Translations under genes and position numbers: made by a program
Notes under the pieces: model-generated
The model's input: the letters and a program-made list of their open reading frames with translations, nothing else
Told to the model about the DNA's origin: nothing
The model's database searches: none
Source: Candidatus Planktophila sp.
GTDB taxonomy: Bacteria; Actinomycetota; Actinomycetes; Nanopelagicales; Nanopelagicaceae
DNA: 64,000 bases
Assembly: GCA_030649935.1 (NCBI GenBank)
Contig: JAUSFN010000001.1
Location: 1 to 64,000, forward strand
Direction of reading: 5' to 3'
In this document: one piece after another, positions 43,823 through 51,262 of the stretch
Layout: every line of letters starts with the position of its first letter
Numbering within the stretch: the stretch's first letter is position 1

Positions 43823-44240
43823 AGCTGTTAACATGCGCAATTTTTTAAAACAGTTAGAGAATTTCATGCGACGAAAAACTTCAGGTGCTAAAGCTCTTCT
43901 ATGTCTCGAGGATGGAAATGTTGAAAGTTCTTTGGTTTTAATCCCATTACTAATTCTTTTTCTAATGTGTATGCAGCTGATAATTGCCACAAACTTGCGT
44001 AATGGTGATTTTGCCATCGCGCAGGGCGATGCATCTCGGCGTGCAATATCCGGCGAGATTTATTCAACAGATAAAGTAATTGAACTCAACTCACCTGATC
44101 CATTTGCACACATCAGAGTGCTAATTTCGCACAGGCGAACAGGATTGCCGCATTTGGTTCCAGGACTGATCGCTTTAATGGGTGGCGCACCAACAACCGA
44201 TGTAAGGGGTGCAGCGATAATGGAGCCAATAAATGAATAA
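43809..44240 (+). CDS. TadE-like minor pilin
   Basis: The 143-residue protein has a short basic leader, then LEDGNVESSLVLIPLLILFLMCMQLIIATNLR, a TadE-type segment: acidic and Gly residues, Glu in the helix start, and a single hydrophobic helix. It overlaps the upstream pilin gene by 14 bases. An internal ATG at 43833 is possible. The rest is a small extracytoplasmic domain of unknown fold. Confidence 0.68.
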   Translation: MEFAKAVNMRNFLKQLENFMRRKTSGAKALLCLEDGNVESSLVLIPLLILFLMCMQLIIATNLRNGDFAIAQGDASRRAISGEIYSTDKVIELNSPDPFAHIRVLISHRRTGLPHLVPGLIALMGGAPTTDVRGAAIMEPINE

Positions 44241-44706
44241 ATATTGGAGGCTCGCTTATCCAAAACACGCTCTTACTTCCACAACTCATCTTCGACTTTT
44301 TAAAAGAAGATTCATAATTGATGAAAAGGGTAGTGCGATTGTTGAGTTCGTTATTCTTGCGATCCCTCTCTTTATCCCAATTTTCATCTATCTGGCAAGT
44401 TTCGCCTCATTGAGCGGTAACGAGGCGATTGTTCGAACGTTGGCGCGTGAGGCTTTGCGTGCTTATGTAGTTAGCGAAAACGATCACGCCGGACGAGAAG
44501 TTTCGGCACAAGCGCTTGCTGTAATTGCAGACCACTTAGGGTTAACAGATGGTGAGATTGACACACTTTCTGCCCGTTACGAGTGTTCTAAGAATCCATG
44601 TCTGTCAGCTAATGGGCGCATTAGATTAACGATTTCATTTATTGATTCACGGTCACGTCGGACCATAGAGGCATCTGCTCAGGAGCACATAAGCCCATGG
44701 ATGTAG
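44233..44706 (+). CDS. tadE: TadE-family pilus protein
   Basis: DEKGSAIVEFVILAIPLFIPIFIYL (about residues 30-54) is a classic TadE motif, with Gly-Ser, Glu and the hydrophobic helix. The following domain has a C-x4-C pair (ECSKNPC) suited to a disulfide outside the cell. It overlaps both neighbours by 8-10 bases, so the four pilin genes form one operon. Confidence 0.82.
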   Translation: MNKYWRLAYPKHALTSTTHLRLFKRRFIIDEKGSAIVEFVILAIPLFIPIFIYLASFASLSGNEAIVRTLAREALRAYVVSENDHAGREVSAQALAVIADHLGLTDGEIDTLSARYECSKNPCLSANGRIRLTISFIDSRSRRTIEASAQEHISPWM

Positions 44707-45278
44707 AGAATGTAAGCAATTCAGGCAATGCAAACAAGCGAAGTTTGAGAAATCTTTTAAAAAGTGAGCGCGGTTCGTTGAGCGTTGTAATTATTGGGTT
44801 ATTTTTCATCACTATTGCATGCTTAGTAGTAATGAGCAATGTAGCGACCCTACTGATTGCAAAGCGTTCTCTCGCGCAAGCTACTGAGGCTGCTGCCCAA
44901 CGCGGAGTTCATTCTCTAAATAAGTCCGCTTATTACACAGGCAAGGGAACAATGTTTACGGCTCCTCTCGCGATGATTACAGGACGTGAACACTCTCCGA
45001 TACCTATTGATTGCAATCGAGCCATTCTCGATGTAGTTCTTGAACTGCGTAATTGGAGTAATGACGATGGCTCCATGAAACGACATGAGCTTCAGGGGAT
45101 AGTTTTAACTAACATGGAGTGTGATGGATCATCACTCGAGATTTCTACTTACTCTGAAGTGAAATTTCCCTTTAAGGTTCCCTTTCTCAACATGGATTCT
45201 GCGGTTCTAACCTCGACCGTTGGAACTACTAATCAAGTTCAAGAGGGATTCTATCTCTTCGGAGTTCGCCTGCACTGA
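44697..45278 (+). CDS. TadG/TadE-like pilus protein
   Basis: SERGSLSVVIIGLFFITIACLVVMSNVATLLIAKRSLAQATEAAAQRGVH, beginning at about residue 24, is the TadG-like N-terminal helix and the adjoining Ala-rich helix that follows it in these proteins. The remaining 120 residues form an extracytoplasmic part with three cysteines. It closes the ThiF-pilin operon. The gene's last 16 bases are duplicated two bases further on. Confidence 0.75.
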   Translation: MDVENVSNSGNANKRSLRNLLKSERGSLSVVIIGLFFITIACLVVMSNVATLLIAKRSLAQATEAAAQRGVHSLNKSAYYTGKGTMFTAPLAMITGREHSPIPIDCNRAILDVVLELRNWSNDDGSMKRHELQGIVLTNMECDGSSLEISTYSEVKFPFKVPFLNMDSAVLTSTVGTTNQVQEGFYLFGVRLH

Positions 45279-45297
45279 TGTGTTCGCCTGCACTGAT
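45264..45297 (+). repeat. Duplication of the 3' end of the TadG-like gene
   Basis: GTTCGCCTGCACTGAT at 45264-45279 is repeated exactly at 45282-45297, an 18-base period. Both copies contain the TGA stop. Confidence 0.95.
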
Positions 45298-45387
45298 TAG
45301 ATTCAACGTTCACTCGAATTGCTACGGAGTTGGGTCTCTAATTTAACTGTTTTCATATTGTGAGGGGTACTCCGCTATTCTTCGTTA

Positions 45388-46488
45388 ATGGCCGCGCGTG
45401 AATATGGATTAGAAATCAACGTTATTGACGCGACCCTGGTTTCAATAGAGAAGGTATTAGACCTTCCCAAACTGCGAGAACAGGCAGTTATTTTGGAAAA
45501 CGAGGCAGGAGTTCCCCATCTTTGGGATGACCCAGAGAATGCTCAAAAAATTACTAGCCGTTTATCACGAGTACAAGCCGAGATAAACAAGTTAACTGGA
45601 CTTCGCAGGCGAGTTGAAGACTTACCTATTCTCTTTGAATTGGCCGCGAGTGAGCCTGAAGGAAGTGGCACTGAAGACGCTGAGCGTGAATTGGATTCAG
45701 TAAAAAAAGCAATTGGTGAGTTAGAGATTCAAACCCTGCTCAATGGAGAATATGACGAGAGAGATGCATTGATAACAATTCGATCAGAGGCTGGTGGAGT
45801 TGAGGCCGCTGATTGGGCGGAAATGATTATGCGAATGTATTTGCGTTATTGCGAGCGCCACAACTTTAAAGTAGATGTCTTGGAAACATCATATGCAGAA
45901 GAGGCCGGAATTAAGTCAACAACTTTTCGCGTTACAGCCCCTTATGCATATGGAACCTTGTCAGTAGAGCAAGGAACTCACCGATTAGTTCGCATTTCTC
46001 CATTTGATAGTCAAAGTCGACGCCACACATCCTTTGCAGGCGTTGAAGTTGTTCCAGTAGTAGAGCAGAGTGATCACGTTGAAATTGACGAGAAGGAAGT
46101 TCGCACCGATGTGTATCGCTCCTCTGGTCCGGGAGGGCAAGGCGTTAATACGACTGACTCTGCGGTTCGATTAACGCATATTCCTACTGGGATTGTTGTC
46201 TCATGTCAGAACGAGCGTTCGCAGATTCAAAATAAGGCAACGGCAATGGCGGTTTTGCAATCTAAGTTATTGGAACGCCGCCGGCAAGAAGAGCAAGAAA
46301 AGATGAATGCATTAAAAGGTGATAACTCCGGTTCATGGGGAAATCAAATGCGTTCATACGTTCTTGCGCCTTATCAAATGGTTAAGGATTTACGTACGGA
46401 TCATGAGACAGGAAATACGTCGGCGGTTTTAAATGGCGAGATAGATGATTTCATTGAAGCGGGCATTCGCTGGCGCCGCTCAAACTAA
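45388..46488 (+). CDS. prfB: Peptide chain release factor 2
   Basis: RF2 releases nascent chains at UGA and UAA. The catalytic GGQ is in [20 protein letters not shown] (about residue 245), and the stop-recognition SPF tripeptide is in [16 protein letters not shown]. The frame is continuous over 366 codons, so this prfB lacks the programmed frameshift known from E. coli, as is usual in actinobacteria. It opens the conserved set prfB-ftsE-ftsX-smpB-ssrA. The 3' end of the gene is duplicated downstream. Confidence 0.95.
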   Translation: MAAREYGLEINVIDATLVSIEKVLDLPKLREQAVILENEAGVPHLWDDPENAQKITSRLSRVQAEINKLTGLRRRVEDLPILFELAASEPEGSGTEDAERELDSVKKAIGELEIQTLLNGEYDERDALITIRSEAGGVEAADWAEMIMRMYLRYCERHNFKVDVLETSYAEEAGIKSTTFRVTAPYAYGTLSVEQGTHRLVRISPFDSQSRRHTSFAGVEVVPVVEQSDHVEIDEKEVRTDVYRSSGPGGQGVNTTDSAVRLTHIPTGIVVSCQNERSQIQNKATAMAVLQSKLLERRRQEEQEKMNALKGDNSGSWGNQMRSYVLAPYQMVKDLRTDHETGNTSAVLNGEIDDFIEAGIRWRRSN

Positions 46489-46549
46489 AACGAACGGCTA
46501 GTTGATTTCATTGAAGCGGGCATTTGCTGTTGCCGCTCAAACTGAAACG
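46446..46549 (+). repeat. 47-bp duplication of the prfB 3' end
   Basis: TGATTTCATTGAAGCGGGCA... at 46446-46492 recurs at 46503-46549 with four mismatches in 47 positions (period 57). The second copy, in the prfB-ftsE gap, keeps a reading frame that ends in TGA instead of TAA. Confidence 0.92.
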
Positions 46550-46715
46550 CGTGAATAAATTGATTAGCTGGGCATAGGTGTGGAATAAATAAAAGTTGAG
46601 AAAGTCCAGAAATACAAACCTTCGAATAGGAGATGGTTCAGCGCGGGAGTGGGAAATTACGGTCAACATCAGGCAAATCACAGATTTTCTGGGCCTGTTT
46701 CGGTGCTAGATGCGC

Positions 46716-46765
46716 GGAATCCGAAGCTTTTTCCATAAACTATGGGCAGGCCGAAATCGGATTCC
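46716..46765 (+). promoter_or_regulatory. Nested inverted repeats in the ftsE leader
   Basis: GGAATCCGA (46716-46724) pairs perfectly with TCGGATTCC (46757-46765), and CCATA/TATGG forms an inner hairpin between them. It ends 36 bases before the ftsE ATG and has no T tract. It may be an RNA element for ftsEX expression or a protein site. The remainder of the 313-base prfB-ftsE gap is the prfB duplication and unremarkable DNA. Confidence 0.4.
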
Positions 46766-46801
46766 CCGATATCCGACTCGCATATGCAATGGGAGATTTT
46801 A

Positions 46802-47491
46802 ATGATTCGCTTTGAAAACGTTACGAAGATCTATCCGGGCCAAGAGCGAGCCGCATTGGAATCAGTCAGTCTCGAGATCGTAAAGGGTGAGTTTGTATTC
46901 CTAGTCGGATTATCAGGTTCAGGAAAGTCAACCTTCCTTCGTTTAATTCTGCGCGAAGATCGACCTACCTCAGGAACAATTCATGTGGCGGGTAAAGATC
47001 TTAGAACTCTAGCCAATCATAAAGTTCCAGATTTGCGCCGTCAGGTTGGAACCGTCTTTCAAGATTTTCGTCTTCTACCAAATAAATCGATTACTGAAAA
47101 TGTTGCCTTTGCTCTGCATGTTTTGGGATATTCACAAAAGGAGATTAATCGTGAAGTTCCTGAGGTTTTGGAGCTTGTTGGCCTTGAAGATAAGGGCGAT
47201 CGCTTGCCCTCAGAGATTTCAGGTGGAGAGCAACAACGTGTGGCGATTGCCCGCGCATATGTAAGCCGCCCACCAATTTTAATTGCTGATGAGCCAACTG
47301 GAAACTTAGATCCTGCAACCAGTGTTGGAATTATGAAGTTGCTTGATCGAATTAATCGCGAGGGAACCACTGTCTTGATGGCTACTCATGATTCGGGCAT
47401 CGTTGACCAGATGCGAAAGCGAGTCATCGAGCTAGACCTAGGCCATGTAATCCGTGATCAGGTACGTGGTGTTTATGGTTATACGGGATAA
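46802..47491 (+). CDS. ftsE: Cell division ATP-binding protein FtsE
   Basis: The ABC ATPase that, with FtsX, controls peptidoglycan hydrolases at the septum. Walker [10 protein letters not shown] (about residues 36-44), Q-loop [11 protein letters not shown], signature ISGGEQQR and Walker [13 protein letters not shown] are intact, with the H-loop ATHD. The ATG at 46802 follows GGGAG; the longer ORF from 46742 covers the leader hairpin and has no family match. FtsX follows by 42 bases. Confidence 0.95.
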   Translation: MIRFENVTKIYPGQERAALESVSLEIVKGEFVFLVGLSGSGKSTFLRLILREDRPTSGTIHVAGKDLRTLANHKVPDLRRQVGTVFQDFRLLPNKSITENVAFALHVLGYSQKEINREVPEVLELVGLEDKGDRLPSEISGGEQQRVAIARAYVSRPPILIADEPTGNLDPATSVGIMKLLDRINREGTTVLMATHDSGIVDQMRKRVIELDLGHVIRDQVRGVYGYTG

Positions 47492-47533
47492 GAAGTTACT
47501 TGTGATTACATCATCTAGGAGTAAGGGTAAAAC

Positions 47534-48436
47534 ATGCGTACACGGTTTCTCGTAAGCGAAGTAGGTATTGGGCTGCGTCGAAATGTGACAATGACCTTTG
47601 CTGTAATCGTCACGACCGCCATATCGCTTTCGTTACTTGGAATCGGCCTTCTTGCAAACGCTCAGGTAGGGGCGATGAAAGATTATTGGTACGACAAAAT
47701 TGAAGTCTCTATTTTCTTATGTAGCTCACTCTCAGAGTCACCATCGTGTTCTGGCGGTATTGTCACATCAGGACAGCGCCTTGAAATTCAACAAGAAATT
47801 CAAGATATGCCCTCGGTTGAGAGCGTTTTCTATGAGTCACAGTCACAAGCATTCGCTCGCTTTCAAGAGCGCTTCAAAGGATCAGCGATTGCCCAAAATG
47901 TGACAGTCGATCAGCTTCCAGAATCATTTCGCGTGAAGTTAAAGGATCCAACGCAATTTGCCGTGATCGTCAGTGCTTTTACCGGCCGACCAGGGGTAGA
48001 TGTTGTACAAGACCAAAGAAGTATTTTGGAAAAATTCTTTAAACTCTTAGAAGTACTTCGCAACGGTGCCCTACTCGTTGGTTTAGCATCAGTACTTACT
48101 GCGGCGATGTTAATTAGCAATACTCTTCGAATCGCTGCGTTCAACCGTCGCCGTGAAACTGGAGTAATGAAACTGGTCGGCGCCTCCTCGTGGTCGATTC
48201 AACTCCCATTTCTTTTAGAGGGCATTATTTCAGCGATTATCGGTTGGGGATTGGCAACGGGATTATTGGCGGCTTTGAAAAGCGTTGTTGATACAAAAGT
48301 TGCACCTCTTCTGACATTTACTAAGTTCTTTAGTTGGAATGAAGTCTGGGTGGCATCCGGGTATCTCTTAGGAACCGGATTATTAGTCTCGACCGTTGCA
48401 TCTGTGATTACCCTGCGCCGCTACCTGAAGGTTTAA
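47534..48436 (+). CDS. ftsX: Cell division membrane protein FtsX
   Basis: The 300-residue partner of FtsE: one N-terminal membrane helix (about residues 20-45), an extracytoplasmic loop with two cysteines (SIFLCSSLSESPSC), and three C-terminal helices of the FtsX/MacB permease domain (NGALLVGLASVLTAAMLISN and others). It would transmit ATP hydrolysis to cell-wall hydrolases outside. Confidence 0.93.
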   Translation: MRTRFLVSEVGIGLRRNVTMTFAVIVTTAISLSLLGIGLLANAQVGAMKDYWYDKIEVSIFLCSSLSESPSCSGGIVTSGQRLEIQQEIQDMPSVESVFYESQSQAFARFQERFKGSAIAQNVTVDQLPESFRVKLKDPTQFAVIVSAFTGRPGVDVVQDQRSILEKFFKLLEVLRNGALLVGLASVLTAAMLISNTLRIAAFNRRRETGVMKLVGASSWSIQLPFLLEGIISAIIGWGLATGLLAALKSVVDTKVAPLLTFTKFFSWNEVWVASGYLLGTGLLVSTVASVITLRRYLKV

Positions 48437-48516
48437 ACACCTCGCTCTTAATGAGAGAATACGCCGGGAAGATTAGACGAGAAGTCTCGTTTTAAATAGA
48501 GGGCGGTGATGCGGTA

Positions 48517-49020
48517 ATGGTGAAAGAGGTCGGCCGCAAGGTCATTGCCCAAAACAAAAAGGCGCGCCACGATTATTCAATCGAGGATGTTTTTGAGTTC
48601 GGGTTAGTGCTCATGGGCACAGAGGTTAAATCCCTGCGCCTGGGGAGGGCTTCCCTCATAGACGGCTTCGCCATGGTCAATGACGGAGAGTTATGGCTCA
48701 GCGGAGTTCATATTCCTGAGTACACCGAGGGTACGTGGACCAACCACACTCCACGACGCGATCGCAAACTTTTGCTCCATAAATCCGAAATGACAAAGTT
48801 AATTGCAAAGCTCAAAGATTCGGGGACAACGCTGGTTCCACTCTCACTCTATTTTAAAGATGGGAAAGCTAAGGTGGAAATCGCTGTTGCCCGTGGAAAG
48901 AAGTCCCACGATAAGCGTGAGGCGATAAAGGCGCGCGAGGCCGATCGAGAAGTTGCTCGCGTTGTGTCGCGGGGAAATTCTGGAAAGAGCGGTAAGGCTT
49001 CTAAGCGCTACGAGGATTAA
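48517..49020 (+). CDS. smpB: SsrA-binding protein SmpB
   Basis: SmpB carries tmRNA to stalled ribosomes. Conserved segments include [29 protein letters not shown], the [14 protein letters not shown] loop and the basic tail [16 protein letters not shown]. Its 167 residues are typical. The tmRNA gene lies 386 bases downstream. Confidence 0.95.
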   Translation: MVKEVGRKVIAQNKKARHDYSIEDVFEFGLVLMGTEVKSLRLGRASLIDGFAMVNDGELWLSGVHIPEYTEGTWTNHTPRRDRKLLLHKSEMTKLIAKLKDSGTTLVPLSLYFKDGKAKVEIAVARGKKSHDKREAIKAREADREVARVVSRGNSGKSGKASKRYED

Positions 49021-49406
49021 TTCTTCGTATTTCAAGAGAAGTAGCGCTTAGCGGGAGGCAACGATTTTTAGCCAGGCTGTATTTCGAAATCCATGAGAAT
49101 GAAAAATGATCGATAGTTAGATCGCGTTTAATTGAGACAAAGATAGGATTTCTCCATACTCCTGGCTGCAAATCTCGCCTCAACCTAATCCCGAGTGCGC
49201 ATCGTTAAATAACTCTGTGTAACTAAGCGTAATGTTTGAGGATTATGAAACCTTGCGATCATGACCTACAATTTATGCACCGCCGCTTCGATACCTCAAT
49301 TTTTGAGGTGATGTTGCGACGACAAGCAGTAGTTGACAATTAAATAGAGGATAAGAAATACGTTTCTTTTTCTCCAAGTCATATGTGTGAAAGCACAATA
49401 AATCTT
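49021..49406. other. Gene-free interval between smpB and ssrA
   Basis: I see no protein gene that I can support in these 386 bases. A small hairpin, ACCTCAA-TTT-TTGAGGT (near 49294), has no T run. A perfect TTGACA at 49333-49338 is a possible -35 for pre-tmRNA, but the matching -10 is poor. The minus-strand ORF 49001-49183 has no recognisable domain. Confidence 0.5.
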
Positions 49407-49774
49407 GGGGGTGAACGGTCTCGACTTTGGATGTTGAGGCAGGGGAAGCGGGCCGAGGAAGCCGGAATGATCTCGTAAACCAATAATCCGTGCAAAAAAT
49501 AACTGCTGACACTAATCAGCAAGCTTTCACACTCGCTGCATAAGCTAGTTTGAAGCCGTTAGCCCAGATGCCGCTCTCGGTCTGGAATCTAGCGTCGATA
49601 GAGGGCTTTTCATTGCATAGGTGTTACGAACTATGTGAGAGAACAGTTTCGTAACTGAGTTCGTCGAAGAGTTGTGTGGCAAAACTTCGGGACTGAGAAA
49701 GCGCTAATCACACTACGCCCGTAGAAGCCCTGTTTTTGCACCGAAGGACCCGGGTTCGATTCCCGGCACCTCCA
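49407..49774 (+). ncRNA. ssrA: Transfer-messenger RNA (tmRNA)
   Basis: The 5' GGGGGTG pairs with CACCTCC near the 3' end, and the T-arm GGACCCGGGTTCGATTCCC precedes it. The discriminator is A774; CCA is not encoded. The tag frame begins at GCT (49505) and reads ADTNQQAFTLAA before TAA at 49541-49543, close to the mycobacterial ADSxQRDYALAA tag. The 368-base length is normal, and smpB is nearby. Coordinates are set from the acceptor stem. Confidence 0.94.
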
Positions 49775-49784
49775 CAACGGGGGG

Positions 49785-49818
49785 CTAGTGGAATTCCAGG
49801 AAATACCTAGTGGAATTC
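49785..49818 (+). repeat. Repeat of part of the left inverted repeat
   Basis: CTAGTGGAATTC at 49785-49796 recurs at 49807-49818. The left end of the element therefore carries its end sequence twice in the same orientation. Confidence 0.8.
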
Positions 49819-49844
49819 ATAGCTCCTTGATTGCTTTTTAACAT

Positions 49845-49889
49845 AAAAACCCCGTACTTTCCATCAATTGGATAGTCCGGGGTTTTTTT
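49845..49889 (+). terminator. Rho-independent terminator downstream of ssrA
   Basis: AAAAACCCCGTACTTTCC, loop ATCAATT, GGATAGTCCGGGGTTTTTTT forms a long imperfect stem with a T tract. It would stop transcripts leaving ssrA and lies inside the inverted-repeat element, so the ancestral ssrA terminator may differ. About 200 further bases before the transporter gene contain nothing I can name. Confidence 0.85.
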
Positions 49890-50094
49890 ACATTGCACGC
49901 AAGTTGGGAGTTTTTGGAAGCAGCAGCACTCTCATTCCCACTTATTGCTCGATAGTGGGTTTACACTGCCATGCATGTCCCTAATGCAGCAAAGGCGAAC
50001 TCGTTTGCCTGGTTATTCTTGTTGCGATTGCGAACACTAACTCACTCCGCTCTTCGTTAAGCCAATCAATTCCCACTCTTTCGGAGGAGTTCAC

Positions 50095-50994
50095 ATGTCC
50101 AAAAATTTTAGGGTTAATTCTTATCTGACATTAGCAATGTTGTTTTGGGGTCTCGGAACGGTTCTCACGAAATCCGCCTTGAATAACTTTGATTCTTTGA
50201 CCCTGCTTCCAATCCAATTAGCGTCCAGCTCAATATTTCTAGGCCTATTGCTTTTTTTCTTACGTGAAAAAGAGTTGTCGGTCTCATCTCGTGGATCTTA
50301 TTTAAAACTTGCTCTTTTGGGAGTTTTAAACCCGGGGATTGCGTATGCGTTGGGTTTGAGTGGACTGGCGCAGATACCAGCATCCATCTCGGTAGTCATC
50401 TGGGCAACGGAGCCGTTATTGATTACGGTTTTGGCCTACTTATTCATTCGAGGAACGGTGAAGCGAGAAACCATCCTCGCAATATTTCTGGCTACCTCTG
50501 GCGTTTTATTGATAATAGGAAAACCGTCAGGTCAAAGCGAAATCTTTGGAATCCTCTTAACGTTTTTATCGGTTGGGGCATGTGCCGGATATTCGATACT
50601 TCTGAGTCTCATGAAACTTAAAGATGGCTCTCTCTTTATCGTTTTCATCCAACAATTGATTGCATTGATATTTGCGCTATTTCTCATGTTTGTGAAGTTT
50701 GTACATAGCGGCTTGCCTCCTATGAACATTTCTGAGTGGAGAATATTCGAAGCCGCAGTAGCAGGCATTGCTTACTACGGAATCGCTTTCTGGCTATATG
50801 TTTCTGGACTTCGCAGGACTTCTGCATTGAAGGCAGGAACGTTTCTTACATTGATTCCCGTCTTTGGACTATTTTTCAGCGTTCTACTTTTGAAGGAGCA
50901 CATTAATCAACGTCAAATTCTCGGATCCTTGATTGTCATTGCGGCAGTGGTTTCATTGTCGCTTTATGAGCGACGCGGTCGCACTTCCGACTGA
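50095..50994 (+). CDS. EamA/DMT-family transporter
   Basis: A ten-helix drug/metabolite transporter of 299 residues made of two EamA repeats (NSYLTLAMLFWGLGTVLTKSAL, and FGILLTFLSVGACAGYSILL). The substrate is not predictable. GGAGGAG precedes the ATG by six bases, a stronger ribosome site than most genes here. It is the only gene inside the inverted-repeat element at the ssrA 3' end, which suggests cargo. Confidence 0.88.
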   Translation: MSKNFRVNSYLTLAMLFWGLGTVLTKSALNNFDSLTLLPIQLASSSIFLGLLLFFLREKELSVSSRGSYLKLALLGVLNPGIAYALGLSGLAQIPASISVVIWATEPLLITVLAYLFIRGTVKRETILAIFLATSGVLLIIGKPSGQSEIFGILLTFLSVGACAGYSILLSLMKLKDGSLFIVFIQQLIALIFALFLMFVKFVHSGLPPMNISEWRIFEAAVAGIAYYGIAFWLYVSGLRRTSALKAGTFLTLIPVFGLFFSVLLLKEHINQRQILGSLIVIAAVVSLSLYERRGRTSD

Positions 50995-51190
50995 CATGGC
51001 GACACTTCTCTAGTTGTGTGAAATATTGGGAATTTCCCTGTGATTAGGGTTCTAATCAATACACAATAAGAGCCCGATTTACGGCTAAATATCGATTTCC
51101 ACTAGCCCCCCACAACGAACGAAGCAATTGAAAGTACTCGCATTTTCAAATAGTCGCGCGAGGCGCAGTGGATCAGCGTCTTGGCACAAA

Positions 51191-51201
51191 ACCTCCACAA
51201 C
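51191..51201 (+). repeat. Copy of the tmRNA 3' end sequence
   Basis: ACCTCCACAAC at 51191-51201 repeats the bases at the tmRNA 3' end and just beyond it (49768-49778). It could be the remnant of an attachment site from an element that integrated at ssrA. The surrounding 50995-51262 gap has no gene. Confidence 0.5.
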
Positions 51202-51262
51202 TCATGATGAACACTTTTGCCACCCCTTATGGGAAGGTGAGTTCATACTTACCGCTGAAATT

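Larger units (their letters stand above)
49780..51110. mobile_element. Inverted-repeat-bounded element carrying an EamA transporter, no transposase
   Basis: The 14-bp sequence GGGGGCTAGTGGAA (49780-49793) has a perfect inverted copy TTCCACTAGCCCCC (51097-51110). The 7-bp direct repeat CACAACG flanks both ends (49773-49779 and 51111-51117), as expected for a target-site duplication. The 1331-bp interior holds one transporter gene and a terminator. No transposase or recombinase is present, so movement would need one supplied in trans. The insertion begins immediately beyond the tmRNA 3' end. The structure is seen directly; mobility is inferred. Confidence 0.6.

Noticed and set aside
45388-46488. 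Programmed +1 frameshift in prfB
   Set aside because: The frame is continuous from ATG to stop and no internal TGA is bypassed.
49001-49183. Minus-strand ORF overlapping the end of smpB
   Set aside because: No domain, poor start, and it crosses the smpB coding end. Treated as a chance frame.
49491-49543. tmRNA tag frame broken by an extra A in the run GCAAAAAAT
   Set aside because: Starting at GCA gives a stop at once, but starting at the GCT at 49505 gives ADTNQQAFTLAA, which matches the actinobacterial 12-residue pattern. No indel is needed.
49845-49889. Integron attC-like site
   Set aside because: The hairpin ends in seven T residues and has no R'/R'' core sites. It is an ordinary terminator.
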